DNA of 64,000 bases from Arthrobacter sp. M2012083. GTDB lineage: Bacteria; Actinomycetota; Actinomycetes; Actinomycetales; Micrococcaceae. Below the pieces are notes generated by a model, which had not been told where the DNA came from, made no database searches, and saw nothing but the letters and a program-made list of their open reading frames with translations. Where the stretch lies: positions 41,936 through 105,935 of the forward strand of contig NZ_AKKK01000066.1 in the NCBI RefSeq assembly GCF_000281065.1, in the 5' to 3' direction. Made by a program: the position numbers and the translations under genes. This document shows, piece by piece, positions 34,870-43,284 of the stretch (position 1 is the stretch's first letter; each line of letters starts with the position of its first letter).

Positions 34870-35478
34870 ATGACCGACGACTTCACCGCTGATGCCGCAC
34901 AATCGGCGCCTGCCGGGCGCCGTAAGTGGCGTCCTGCCATGCTTTGGCTCTTTGCCGGCTTCGCCGTGTTCGCCTACGTATTTGACCAGCTCACCAAGCT
35001 CTGGGTGACCAGCACCATGACGGAGGGTGAGCGCATTCCTGTGCTGCCTCCGTTGCTGCACTGGTACTACATCCGTAATTCCGGGGCGGCTTTTTCCATC
35101 GGCGAGAACGTGACGTGGATCTTCACGATCGTCATGGCAGCTGTTTCCGTGGCGATCCTCTTCCAATTGCGAAAGTTGGGTTCTGCGTGGTGGGCGCTTT
35201 CCCTGGGACTGTTGCTGGGAGGGGCCCTCGGCAACTTAACCGACCGTCTGTTCCGAGAGCCGTCCTTCGCCATGGGGCACGTGGTGGACTTCATCCAATT
35301 GCCTAACTTCGCCATCTTCAACATCGCCGACTCGGCGGTGGTGTCCGGCGTCGTTATTATTTGCCTCCTGACGCTGCGAGGCGTCGGCATGGACGGAACG
35401 CGGCATGTGGCCGCGCCCAAGCCTGCCAAAGATGCGAAGCCTGCGGGCGGGACCACGGGGGAGCCTGCTGGTGAGTGA
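34870..35478 (+). CDS. lspA: Lipoprotein signal peptidase
   Basis: This membrane aspartyl protease (202 aa) cleaves signal peptides of prolipoproteins. Four helices are present. The catalytic aspartates lie in GGALGNLTDRLF and FNIADSAVV. A ~24-residue hydrophilic N-terminus and a Lys/Pro/Ala-rich tail are extra to the core. I start at the ATG giving MTDDFTADAA; the frame is open 17 codons further upstream into the wag31 terminator. It overlaps rluD by 8 nt. Confidence 0.94.
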   Translation: MTDDFTADAAQSAPAGRRKWRPAMLWLFAGFAVFAYVFDQLTKLWVTSTMTEGERIPVLPPLLHWYYIRNSGAAFSIGENVTWIFTIVMAAVSVAILFQLRKLGSAWWALSLGLLLGGALGNLTDRLFREPSFAMGHVVDFIQLPNFAIFNIADSAVVSGVVIICLLTLRGVGMDGTRHVAAPKPAKDAKPAGGTTGEPAGE

Positions 35479-36397
35479 ATCTGTAGTGGTCCCCGAAGAG
35501 CTGGCCGGCGTTCGTGTTGACGCAGGGCTGGCGCAGCTCCTGGACATTTCCCGGTCCGCGGCGGCGTTGCTGATTTCAGAGGGCAACGTCACAAGCGGCG
35601 GAGTGGCACTGGGCAAATCGGCAAAACTCGTTGCCGGCGCGTTGATTGATGTCACGGTTCCCGAGCGTCCGGATCCCTTGGAAGTCGTGGAGGAAGTTGT
35701 GGAAGGCCTGAAGATCCTGCTGGACGACGAGGAATTCGTTGTCATCGACAAGCCTGTGGGGGTCGCTGCCCATCCCTCGCCCGGCTGGGTGGGCCCCACC
35801 GTAGTGGGGGGTCTCGCCGGCGCCGGATACCGTATTTCAACCTCGGGGGCACCTGAGCGGGCGGGAATCGTTCACAGGCTCGACGTCGGTACTTCCGGCG
35901 TGATGGTCGTGGCCAAGACCGAGCACGCCTACACCGTCCTGAAGCGGGCGTTCAAGGAACGTACCGTGGAGAAGGTTTATCACGCGGTCGTCCAGGGACT
36001 GCCTGATCCGCTGGAGGGCACCATAGACGCGCCGATCGGGCGTCACCCGGGCCATGACTGGCGGTTCGCCGTCATCGAGGACGGCCGGCCGTCGGTGACC
36101 CATTACGAGGTCCTGGAAGCTTTTGGCAAGGCGACCTTGGTGGAGGTCCATTTGGAGACCGGCCGGACGCATCAGATCCGCGTCCACTTCTCTGCGCTTC
36201 GGCATCCGTGTGCCGGAGACCTCACCTATGGGGCAGACCCTCGTCTCGCTGCGAACCTCGGCCTCACCCGGCAATGGTTGCACGCCCGCCAGCTGGGATT
36301 CACCCACCCCCGCACGGGCGATTGGGTTGAAGTCAGCAGCGACTACCCGGCCGATCTCCAGTACGCCTTGGATTTACTGGCGACTGGCACCGCATAG
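35471..36397 (+). CDS. rluD: RluD family 23S rRNA pseudouridine synthase
   Basis: This enzyme (308 aa) converts specific uridines to pseudouridine. It has an N-terminal S4 RNA-binding domain (~13-70, RVDAGLAQLLDISRSAAA), then the catalytic domain with HRLDVGTSGVMVVAKT (Asp nucleophile, ~137-152) and the late ETGRTHQIRVH. GTG 35471 has GGGGGAG 7 nt upstream and lies inside lspA. The lspA-rluD pairing is widely conserved. Confidence 0.94.
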   Translation: MSESVVVPEELAGVRVDAGLAQLLDISRSAAALLISEGNVTSGGVALGKSAKLVAGALIDVTVPERPDPLEVVEEVVEGLKILLDDEEFVVIDKPVGVAAHPSPGWVGPTVVGGLAGAGYRISTSGAPERAGIVHRLDVGTSGVMVVAKTEHAYTVLKRAFKERTVEKVYHAVVQGLPDPLEGTIDAPIGRHPGHDWRFAVIEDGRPSVTHYEVLEAFGKATLVEVHLETGRTHQIRVHFSALRHPCAGDLTYGADPRLAANLGLTRQWLHARQLGFTHPRTGDWVEVSSDYPADLQYALDLLATGTA

Positions 36398-36410
36398 ACG
36401 GACTTCACCG

Positions 36411-36438
36411 CCCGGGTCCGACTTCTGTCAGACCCGGG
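36411..36438 (+). terminator. Hairpin between rluD and dnaE, over the dnaE -35 region
   Basis: CCCGGGTC and GACCCGGG flank a 12-nt loop, 13 nt past the rluD stop. No T run follows. It ends 4 bp before the dnaE -10 box, so it also occupies the dnaE upstream promoter DNA. Confidence 0.6.
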
Positions 36439-36442
36439 ACGG

Positions 36443-36448
36443 TAGACT
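36443..36448 (+). promoter_or_regulatory. -10 box of leaderless dnaE transcript
   Basis: TAGACT ends 6 nt before GTG 36455 (3 nt before GTG 36452). The spacing selects 36455 as the start. Confidence 0.55.
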
Positions 36449-36454
36449 GTCGTG

Positions 36455-39400
36455 GTGACTTCCAGCAATGATTCGTTCGTCCATCTGCACACCCACACCG
36501 AATACTCCATGCTGGATGGAGCTGCCCGGCTCGGTGAGCTGTTTGATGAAACCGAACGCCTGGGGATGCCCGCCCTGGCCACCACGGACCACGGTTATTT
36601 GTTCGGTGCTTTCGATTTCTGGCGCAAGGCCACGGACAAGGGCATCAAGCCGATCATCGGCGTCGAAGCGTACGTCACCCCTGGTACTGCCCGCGGGGAC
36701 AAGGAACGCGTGCGCTGGGGCGATGAAAGCCAGCGCAAGGACGATGTCTCAGGTGGTGGCTCATATACCCACATGACGCTGTTGAGTTACAACAACGTAG
36801 GCATGAGGAACCTGTTCAGGGCCTCATCCATCGCGTCACTGGATTCTGTTTTTGGCAAGTGGCCCCGGCTGGACCGGGAACTACTCAACACCTACTCCGA
36901 AGGCCTGATCGCCACCACGGGTTGCCCTTCCGGGGAAGTCCAGACCAAGTTGCGGCTTGGTCTTTACCGTGAGGCTGTGGAAGCCGCAGCGGAGTTCCGC
37001 GATATTTTTGGAGCGGAGAACTACTTCTGTGAATTGATGGACCACGGGCTGGACATTGAACGGCGCGTCACGGGCGACCTCTTGCGCCTTGCCAAGGAGC
37101 TCAACCTCCCGCTGGTGGCCACCAACGACCTCCACTACACGCATGAACACGACGCAAAGGCCCACGAGGCCTTGTTGGCGATCCAATCCGGGTCCACGCT
37201 CCTGGAACCTACGTACGACAATGGCGGCTCACGCTTCGCTTTCTCGGGCAGCGGCTACTACCTGAAATCTCCGCAGGAAATGCGGGAACTTTTCCGCGAT
37301 CACCCTGAGGCCTGCGACAACACGCTGCTCATAGCCGAGCGCTGCGAGGTTTCTTTCAACACCGGTGCCAACTACATGCCGCGCTTCCCTTGTCCTCCGG
37401 GGGAGGACGAGACCTCCTGGCTGGTCAAGGAAGTGGATGCCGGCCTGAAGTACCGCTATCCCCAGGGCATTCCCGATAAGGTTCGCAAGCAGGCGGACTA
37501 CGAGCTTGGCGTCATTACGTCCATGGGATTCCCCGGGTACTTCCTGGTGGTTGCCGACTTCATCAACTGGGCCAAGAACAACGGGATCCGCGTGGGTCCC
37601 GGGCGTGGATCCGGTGCAGGCTCCATGGTGGCGTACGCCATGCGCATCACCGACCTCGACCCCCTACAGCACGGCCTGATCTTTGAACGCTTCCTCAACC
37701 CGGACCGCGTTTCCATGCCCGACTTCGACGTCGACTTCGATGATCGCCGCCGCTCCGAGGTGATCGACTACGTCACCAAGAAGTACGGCGACGAGCGTGT
37801 GGCCATGATCGTCACGTACGGAACCATCAAGACCAAGCAGGCGCTCAAGGACTCCTCGCGCGTGCTTGGTTACCCGTTCAGCATGGGCGAGACGCTGACC
37901 AAGGCACTTCCTCCTGCCGTCATGGCCAAGGACATTCCCTTGGCGGACATTCAGAACCCGGAATCCAAGCGTTACAGCGAAGCAGGGGATTTCCGCCAGC
38001 TGATCGCCACGGATCCGGAGGCCGCCAAGGTCTTCGAGACGGCGCTGGGCATCGAGGGACTGAAGCGCCAGTGGGGTGTTCACGCGGCTGGTGTCATCAT
38101 GTCCTCGGACCCCATCATCGATGTCATTCCCATCATGCGCCGTTTCCAGGACGGCCAGGTCATCACCCAGTTCGACTATCCGACGTCCGAAGGCCTCGGC
38201 CTGATCAAGATGGACTTCCTGGGTCTCCGAAACCTGACGATCATTTCGGATGCCCTGGAAAACATCAAGATGAACCGCGGCGTTGACCTGGATCTGGAAA
38301 ACCTGGAGCTCGACGACGCTGCGTCCTACGAGCTCCTGGCGCGCGGTGACACCTTGGGCGTGTTCCAGCTCGACGGCGGGCCCATGCGGTCCCTGCTCAA
38401 GCTGATGAAGCCCGACAACTTCGAAGACATCTCCGCTGTTCTTGCGCTGTATCGGCCGGGACCCATGGGCGCCAACGCCCACACCGACTACGCCCTGCGC
38501 AAAAACGGGATCCAGGAAGTAATCCCCATCCACCCGGAGCTGGAAGAGCCACTGAAGGAAATCCTGGGCGGCACCTTTGGCCTGATCGTGTATCAGGAGC
38601 AGGTTATGGCCGTGGCCCAGAAGCTGGCCGGCTACTCGCTCGGCCAAGCCGATATCCTCCGCCGCGCCATGGGTAAGAAGAAGAAGTCCGAGCTGGACAA
38701 GCAGTTCGCTGGCTTCTCCCAAGGCATGCAGGACAATGGCTACTCAATGGCCGCCGTGAAGACGCTCTGGGACATTCTGCTCCCGTTCTCCGACTACGCC
38801 TTCAACAAGGCCCACTCGGCAGCCTACGGCGTGATCTCCTATTGGACGGCCTACTTGAAGGCGCACTACGCGCCGGAGTACATGGCCGCCCTGCTGACGT
38901 CCGTGGGTGATGACAAGGACAAGTCCGCCATCTACCTCAACGAGTGCCGTCGAATGGGCATCACGGTCCTCCCGCCGGACGTCAACGAATCCTCGCTGAA
39001 CTTCACCCCTGTGGGAACGGATATCCGGTTCGGCATGGGAGCCATCCGCAATGTCGGCGTCAACGTGGTGGATGCCATGGTGGCCGCCCGCACTTCCGAG
39101 GGCAAATACACCTCGTTCAAGGACTTCCTCTTGAAGGTGCCTGCCGTGGTGTGTAACAAGCGCACCATCGAATCGTTGATCAAGGCCGGAGCGTTCGATT
39201 CACTGGGCCACCATCGGCGTGCTTTGGCGATGATCCATGAAGAAGCAATCGACTCCGTGATCACGCTCAAGCGCAACGAGGCCATTGGCCAGTTCGACCT
39301 TTTCGCGGGCTTTGAAGACCAGGAGCCTGAAGCGTCGTTGACGACGGAAATCCCCGACCTGCCTGAGTGGGAGAAGAAGGACAAACTCTCCTTTGAACGG

Positions 39401-40012
39401 GACATGCTTGGCCTTTACGTTTCTGACCATCCCCTGCAGGGATTGGAAGGCGTCCTCAGCCAACACGCCGAACAGTCCATTACGTCGATCATCGCCGAGG
39501 ATGGACCGCACGACGGCGCAATAGTCACCATTGCGGGGATGATCACCTCACTGAGCCGCAGGATCGCCAAGGCCAGCGGAAACGCCTATGCCCGGGCGGA
39601 AATCGAAGACCTCGGCGCTTCCATGGAGGTCATGTTCTTTGGCCAGGTGTACGGGCCCATCGCTTCGGTCCTGGCTGAGGACTTGATCGTGGTGGTCAAG
39701 GGCCGCCTGCAGCGCCGGGATGACGGAGCGGTCACTTTGAACTGCATGGAGCTTTCCGTGCCGGATCTCAGTGAAAGCGTGAACGGTCCCGTCGTCATCA
39801 CGATTCCCACGTTCAAGGCCACCGAGGCAGTGGTGACCGACCTGCGTGACGTGCTGCGAACCCACCGCGGAAATTCAGAAGTCCGGCTCAAGCTGATGGG
39901 CGACACGAAGGTGGAGGTCATGGGCTTGCCCGTTCATATGCGGGTCAACCCCAGTCCTTCGCTTTTTGGTGACTTGAAGGTCCTGCTGGGTCCTGCCTGC
40001 CTGGATAACTAG
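36455..40012 (+). CDS. dnaE: DNA polymerase III alpha subunit
   Basis: This is the replicative polymerase catalytic subunit (1185 aa). The N-terminal PHP domain begins FVHLHTHTEYSMLDG, with intact histidines suggesting active or structural metal binding. The polymerase palm has GPGRGSGAGSMVAY and the catalytic aspartates in PDFDVDFDD (~420). The fingers follow with YRPGPMG, then FNKAHSAAY, a helix-hairpin-helix region and an OB-fold near 1000-1080. Start choice rests on the -10 spacing. This DnaE1-type gene is not in an operon; the downstream gene is convergent. Confidence 0.97.
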   Translation: MTSSNDSFVHLHTHTEYSMLDGAARLGELFDETERLGMPALATTDHGYLFGAFDFWRKATDKGIKPIIGVEAYVTPGTARGDKERVRWGDESQRKDDVSGGGSYTHMTLLSYNNVGMRNLFRASSIASLDSVFGKWPRLDRELLNTYSEGLIATTGCPSGEVQTKLRLGLYREAVEAAAEFRDIFGAENYFCELMDHGLDIERRVTGDLLRLAKELNLPLVATNDLHYTHEHDAKAHEALLAIQSGSTLLEPTYDNGGSRFAFSGSGYYLKSPQEMRELFRDHPEACDNTLLIAERCEVSFNTGANYMPRFPCPPGEDETSWLVKEVDAGLKYRYPQGIPDKVRKQADYELGVITSMGFPGYFLVVADFINWAKNNGIRVGPGRGSGAGSMVAYAMRITDLDPLQHGLIFERFLNPDRVSMPDFDVDFDDRRRSEVIDYVTKKYGDERVAMIVTYGTIKTKQALKDSSRVLGYPFSMGETLTKALPPAVMAKDIPLADIQNPESKRYSEAGDFRQLIATDPEAAKVFETALGIEGLKRQWGVHAAGVIMSSDPIIDVIPIMRRFQDGQVITQFDYPTSEGLGLIKMDFLGLRNLTIISDALENIKMNRGVDLDLENLELDDAASYELLARGDTLGVFQLDGGPMRSLLKLMKPDNFEDISAVLALYRPGPMGANAHTDYALRKNGIQEVIPIHPELEEPLKEILGGTFGLIVYQEQVMAVAQKLAGYSLGQADILRRAMGKKKKSELDKQFAGFSQGMQDNGYSMAAVKTLWDILLPFSDYAFNKAHSAAYGVISYWTAYLKAHYAPEYMAALLTSVGDDKDKSAIYLNECRRMGITVLPPDVNESSLNFTPVGTDIRFGMGAIRNVGVNVVDAMVAARTSEGKYTSFKDFLLKVPAVVCNKRTIESLIKAGAFDSLGHHRRALAMIHEEAIDSVITLKRNEAIGQFDLFAGFEDQEPEASLTTEIPDLPEWEKKDKLSFERDMLGLYVSDHPLQGLEGVLSQHAEQSITSIIAEDGPHDGAIVTIAGMITSLSRRIAKASGNAYARAEIEDLGASMEVMFFGQVYGPIASVLAEDLIVVVKGRLQRRDDGAVTLNCMELSVPDLSESVNGPVVITIPTFKATEAVVTDLRDVLRTHRGNSEVRLKLMGDTKVEVMGLPVHMRVNPSPSLFGDLKVLLGPACLDN

Positions 40013-40031
40013 CAGGCTCGCGGCTGCTCGG

Positions 40032-40532
40032 TCAGATTTCGTAATCGAGCGGCGCGGGCTTGCTGTATCCGCCGCTGTGGTACAGCAGGGGAGTGCCGTC
40101 CTCGCCCACCTGGCCATCTATGACCTCGACCACCACCACAGCGTTGTTCTCGAAAGACAGGCGCATCTGGATCCTACCCACAAGCCAGCCGCTGACGTCC
40201 TTGAGAATGGGCACGTCGTGGGGGCCGGGCTCCCAATGGTCGCCTTCGAATCGATCGCGTGTCCGCGCGAAGCGATTGGCGAGGGCCTGGTTTTCAAGCC
40301 CCAGCATATGGACTCCGATGTACTCCGCGTTGGCCACAGCGGGCCAGGAACTGGAGCTCCTGGCCATGTTGAAGGTAAATCGGGGCGGCTCGGCAGACAG
40401 CGAGGCCACAGACGTGGCAGTGAAGCCGAAGGGCCTGCCGTTGAGATTTGCAGTGATGATGGCGACTCCAGCGGCGTGCCGACGGAACATCTCCCTGAAT
40501 GTCTGCTCGAAGCCGGATGGTTCGCTGGGCAC
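40032..40532 (-). CDS. Flavin reductase domain protein
   Basis: This is a 166-aa FMN-binding split-barrel protein of the flavin reductase family (HpaC/RutF-like), probably an NAD(P)H:flavin oxidoreductase. It has FREMFRRHAAGVAIITA at the N-terminus, FGFTATSVASLSAEPP (flavin-binding loop), VHMLGLENQALANRFA, and the C-terminal HSGGYSKP. The GTG start has AGGAG about 10 nt upstream. No monooxygenase partner is adjacent, so the physiological partner is unknown. Confidence 0.9.
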   Translation of the reverse strand: MPSEPSGFEQTFREMFRRHAAGVAIITANLNGRPFGFTATSVASLSAEPPRFTFNMARSSSSWPAVANAEYIGVHMLGLENQALANRFARTRDRFEGDHWEPGPHDVPILKDVSGWLVGRIQMRLSFENNAVVVVEVIDGQVGEDGTPLLYHSGGYSKPAPLDYEI

Positions 40533-40632
40533 GTCGGTTTTACTCCTGAATCGGGGCCATGGATCTCTCCTTCAGAGTATTCCTCCCGGACTGCGAGCCC
40601 CACATTTTTGTCGGGTCGGCGTGAACCTTTGT

Positions 40633-40638
40633 TAATGT
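40633..40638 (+). promoter_or_regulatory. -10 box of leaderless transcript for the 40646 membrane protein
   Basis: TAATGT ends 7 nt before ATG 40646. Confidence 0.45.
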
Positions 40639-40645
40639 GAGTTGC

Positions 40646-41179
40646 ATGACCGATTCCACCGTGCACGTCACCGCCGTCGCAGAACAGTTGCCTGCCTCCA
40701 AACCGCGGCGCTCCAAGGACGTCCTTTGGCTGGTCCTTCCGGCGGCTGTGGGTGTGGTGGCTGGACTCCTCTGGTGGCTCCTTGCTCCGGGCGGACTGAA
40801 CCTTGTCTCGGGCAATCCGGATTTGGCGAATGCGGCGAATCCTGATTCCTGGTTGCCCCGGGACTTGGTCCTCGCAGCCCTGATGCTGTTGGCAGGGTGC
40901 CTCACCGGCGTCATGCTGGACGGAAAGCTAAACGGCGTTGGTGCCACACGGCGCTTTGCCTTCGCTCTCCTTGGGGGTGCTTTGGGCGCGCTTTTCGCTT
41001 GGTTGGCGGGGCTGCTTGCCGCCCAGTTGCTGGGGCCGGCCCCGGACCCGGCCCTTGGCCCCGGGTTTGGCTTCACGTTGCGCTCCTATGCTGTGCTGGT
41101 CCTGTGGCCCGCTGCCATCGCCTTTATCACGTTCGTACTGGCGCTGTTCGGGGTTCTGTCGAAGAAGCCCGTAAAATAG
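40646..41179 (+). CDS. Four-helix membrane protein (DUF2567-like), function unknown
   Basis: The protein has 177 aa. After a ~25-residue cytoplasmic N-terminus come four predicted membrane helices: ~28-46 (LWLVLPAAVGVVAGLLWWL), ~74-92, ~103-125 (Gly/Leu/Ala-rich) and ~145-168. A short extracytoplasmic loop follows the first helix. It resembles actinobacterial DUF2567-type proteins by topology, but I am not certain. It ends 4 nt before the hisD start, yet hisD has its own -10 box inside this gene's last codons. Confidence 0.78.
   Translation: MTDSTVHVTAVAEQLPASKPRRSKDVLWLVLPAAVGVVAGLLWWLLAPGGLNLVSGNPDLANAANPDSWLPRDLVLAALMLLAGCLTGVMLDGKLNGVGATRRFAFALLGGALGALFAWLAGLLAAQLLGPAPDPALGPGFGFTLRSYAVLVLWPAAIAFITFVLALFGVLSKKPVK
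41172..41177 (+). promoter_or_regulatory. -10 box of leaderless hisD transcript
   Basis: TAAAAT, a near-consensus hexamer, lies in the last codons of the upstream gene and ends 6 nt before GTG 41184. Confidence 0.6.
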
Positions 41180-41183
41180 CGGA

Positions 41184-42557
41184 GTGACCACTTCCTCGGA
41201 TACTTCCGCCCTCCCCACTGACGCCCTCAACTTCCGGAGCATCGATTTCCGGGGCCGCCACCTTTCCCTGGCTGAGCTGCGCGCAGCTGTGCCAAGGGCG
41301 CAGCATCAGACGATGGCGGACGCCGAACAGAAGGTCCTGGACATCATTTCCGACGTCCGTAGCCGTGGCTTTGCCGCCCTGGGCGAACTGGCCAGGAGGT
41401 TCGACGGCGTGGAACAGTCCCACCCCAGGGTCCCGGCTGAGGCGCTCACCCAGGCGTTGGCCGGACTCGACCCAAAGGTCCGCGCAGCCTTGGAGGAGTC
41501 CATCAACCGGGCCCGGCAGTTTGCGGACCAGCAGCGCCCCGCCAACGTTGATGTACAACTTGGTGACGGCGCCGTTGTCAGCCAAAATTGGATTCCCGTG
41601 GGGCGTGTTGGGCTGTACGTTCCCGGTGGACTCGCCCCTTTGGCGTCATCTGTCATCATGAACGTGGTCCCCGCGGTTGCCGCCGGCGTGGAATCCATTG
41701 CGCTTGCCTCCCCGCCGCAGAAAGACTTTGGGGGCCTCCCGCACCCCACCATCCTGGCCGCGGCGAAGCTCCTGGGCATTGACGAGGTGTACGCCATCGG
41801 CGGCGCACAGGCCATTGTTTCGTTTGCTTACGGCATCCCTGGCACAGGTGATGAACTGTCTATTGAGCCCGTTGACGTTGTCACGGGCCCGGGCAACATT
41901 TTTGTGGCCACAGCCAAGCGTCTCGTCAAGGGTGTGGTGGGCATCGATTCGGAGGCCGGAACCACGGAGATCGCCATCCTTGCCGATTCCACCGCACAGG
42001 CCCCGTTGGTAGCCGCCGACCTCATAAGCCAGGCGGAGCACGATCCCAAAGCAGCTTCCGTCCTGGTGACGGACTCAGCGGAGTTGGCTGACGCCGTCGT
42101 GCTTGAACTGGCGCAGCAGGCCGCCGCCACAAAGCACAGTGCCCGCGTTCTTGAAGCGCTGTCCGGACCACAGTCCGGTGTGGTGTTGGTGGATGATCTT
42201 GAGCAGGGAATCGCCGTCTGCAACGCCTACGCCGCTGAGCACCTGGAGATCATGACGGCGGACGCTGCCACGGTGGCATCGCGGATTCGTAACGCGGGCG
42301 CGATCTTCGTGGGCGACTTCAGCCCGGTAAGCCTGGGGGACTACTGCGCAGGTTCCAACCACGTGCTGCCCACCAGTGGGACGGCAGCTTTTTCGTCAGG
42401 TCTCAACGTCACCACGTTCCTCCGCGCGGTTCAAGTCATCAACTATGATCGCTCTGCCTTGGAGCAAGTCAGCGGACACATCGTTAGCCTGGCGGGTGCA
42501 GAGGACCTTCCGGGTCACGGAGACGCTGTCCGAATCCGCTTCGCGTCAGGGCAGTAA
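41184..42557 (+). CDS. hisD: Histidinol dehydrogenase
   Basis: This zinc- and NAD-dependent enzyme (457 aa) oxidises L-histidinol to L-histidine in the last two steps of histidine synthesis. Family blocks are RVGLYVPGGLAPLASSVIM, YAIGGAQAIVSFAYG, DVVTGPGNIFVATAKR, and the zinc-site region DLISQAEHDPKA and YAAEHLEIMT. The other his genes are not directly downstream, which departs from the common hisD-first operon; nrdR follows with its own control region. Confidence 0.96.
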   Translation: MTTSSDTSALPTDALNFRSIDFRGRHLSLAELRAAVPRAQHQTMADAEQKVLDIISDVRSRGFAALGELARRFDGVEQSHPRVPAEALTQALAGLDPKVRAALEESINRARQFADQQRPANVDVQLGDGAVVSQNWIPVGRVGLYVPGGLAPLASSVIMNVVPAVAAGVESIALASPPQKDFGGLPHPTILAAAKLLGIDEVYAIGGAQAIVSFAYGIPGTGDELSIEPVDVVTGPGNIFVATAKRLVKGVVGIDSEAGTTEIAILADSTAQAPLVAADLISQAEHDPKAASVLVTDSAELADAVVLELAQQAAATKHSARVLEALSGPQSGVVLVDDLEQGIAVCNAYAAEHLEIMTADAATVASRIRNAGAIFVGDFSPVSLGDYCAGSNHVLPTSGTAAFSSGLNVTTFLRAVQVINYDRSALEQVSGHIVSLAGAEDLPGHGDAVRIRFASGQ

Positions 42558-42595
42558 CCACTACATATAAGGGTGCACACCACTACATGTAGTAA
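42558..42595 (+). promoter_or_regulatory. Two NrdR-like boxes upstream of nrdR
   Basis: ACTACATGTAGT (42582-42593) is a perfect 12-bp palindrome, and a second ACTACATATA begins at 42560. Centres are 22 bp apart, two helical turns. Extended to 16 bp, the palindrome matches the published NrdR box (aCaCwAtATaTwGtgt) at most positions. Paired boxes in phase are usual for NrdR. Confidence 0.72.
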
Positions 42596-42603
42596 TTACA
42601 CGC

Positions 42604-42633
42604 TTGTCATTACGGTGTGGCGGACCGTAAACT
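42604..42633 (+). promoter_or_regulatory. nrdR promoter
   Basis: -35 TTGTCA (42604-42609), 18-bp spacer, -10 TAAACT (42628-42633), giving a leader of about 80 nt before the nrdR GTG. The NrdR-like boxes end 9 bp upstream. Confidence 0.6.
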
Positions 42634-42723
42634 GGTGCCGGAAGTGAATCTTCCGGCACCTTTGCGTATCCGGCGTCCTGCCGCCTACGAGTTCCGTGCC
42701 GGAGCTGTCAGGGGAGGCCCAGC

Positions 42724-43224
42724 GTGTATTGTCCGTTCTGCCGGAATCCCGACTCCCGCGTCGTCGACAGCCGAATGGCTGACGACGGTTCATCCATCCG
42801 CCGCCGCCGCCAGTGCCCGGAATGTGGACGCCGCTTCACCACAGTGGAAACCACCAGCTTGTCGGTGATCAAGAGGTCCGGAGTCGGCGAACCTTTCAGC
42901 CGCATCAAAGTCATCAGCGGAGTCCGCAAGGCATGCCAGGGACGTCCGGTCACTGAGGACGATCTTGCAATGCTCGCCCAGGAAGTCGAGGAGAATATTC
43001 GTTCCTCGGGCGCAGCGGAGATCGATGCCCATGAGGTGGGCCTGGCGATTCTGGGCCCACTCCGGAAGCTTGACGAAGTGGCCTACCTTCGTTTTGCCAG
43101 CGTGTATCAGGCGTTTGAGTCCTTGGAGGACTTCGAGTCAGCCATCTCGCTCCTACGCCATGAGGCAGAAACGGCGAAGGCGGGCGTCAAGGAAGCCAAG
43201 GGTTCGGAGAAGAGCCAACTATAG
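42724..43224 (+). CDS. nrdR: Transcriptional repressor NrdR
   Basis: This nucleotide-sensing repressor (166 aa) controls ribonucleotide reductase genes. The N-terminal zinc ribbon has CPFC (3-6) and CPEC (31-34) cysteine pairs with the basic IRRRRQ between them. An ATP-cone domain follows (~49-139, VIKRSGVGEPFSRIKV and VAYLRFASVYQAF). GTG 42724 has GGGGAGG upstream. The paired boxes in its own upstream DNA suggest autoregulation. No nrd gene is in the window. Confidence 0.96.
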   Translation: MYCPFCRNPDSRVVDSRMADDGSSIRRRRQCPECGRRFTTVETTSLSVIKRSGVGEPFSRIKVISGVRKACQGRPVTEDDLAMLAQEVEENIRSSGAAEIDAHEVGLAILGPLRKLDEVAYLRFASVYQAFESLEDFESAISLLRHEAETAKAGVKEAKGSEKSQL

Positions 43225-43226
43225 CT

Positions 43227-43266
43227 CCGGTGGCGGCAGCGGAGGGGAAGCCGCAGCCGCCACCGG
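43227..43266. terminator. Terminator between convergent nrdR and SDR genes
   Basis: CCGGTGGCGGC and its inverse copy flank an 18-nt loop just after the nrdR stop. There is no T run; the stem is very GC-rich. Confidence 0.6.
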
Positions 43267-43284
43267 CATCGATCCTGACCGGGA

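Noticed and set aside
37664..38722. 352-aa open frame antisense to dnaE
   Set aside because: Lies wholly within the dnaE polymerase domain; no independent signal.
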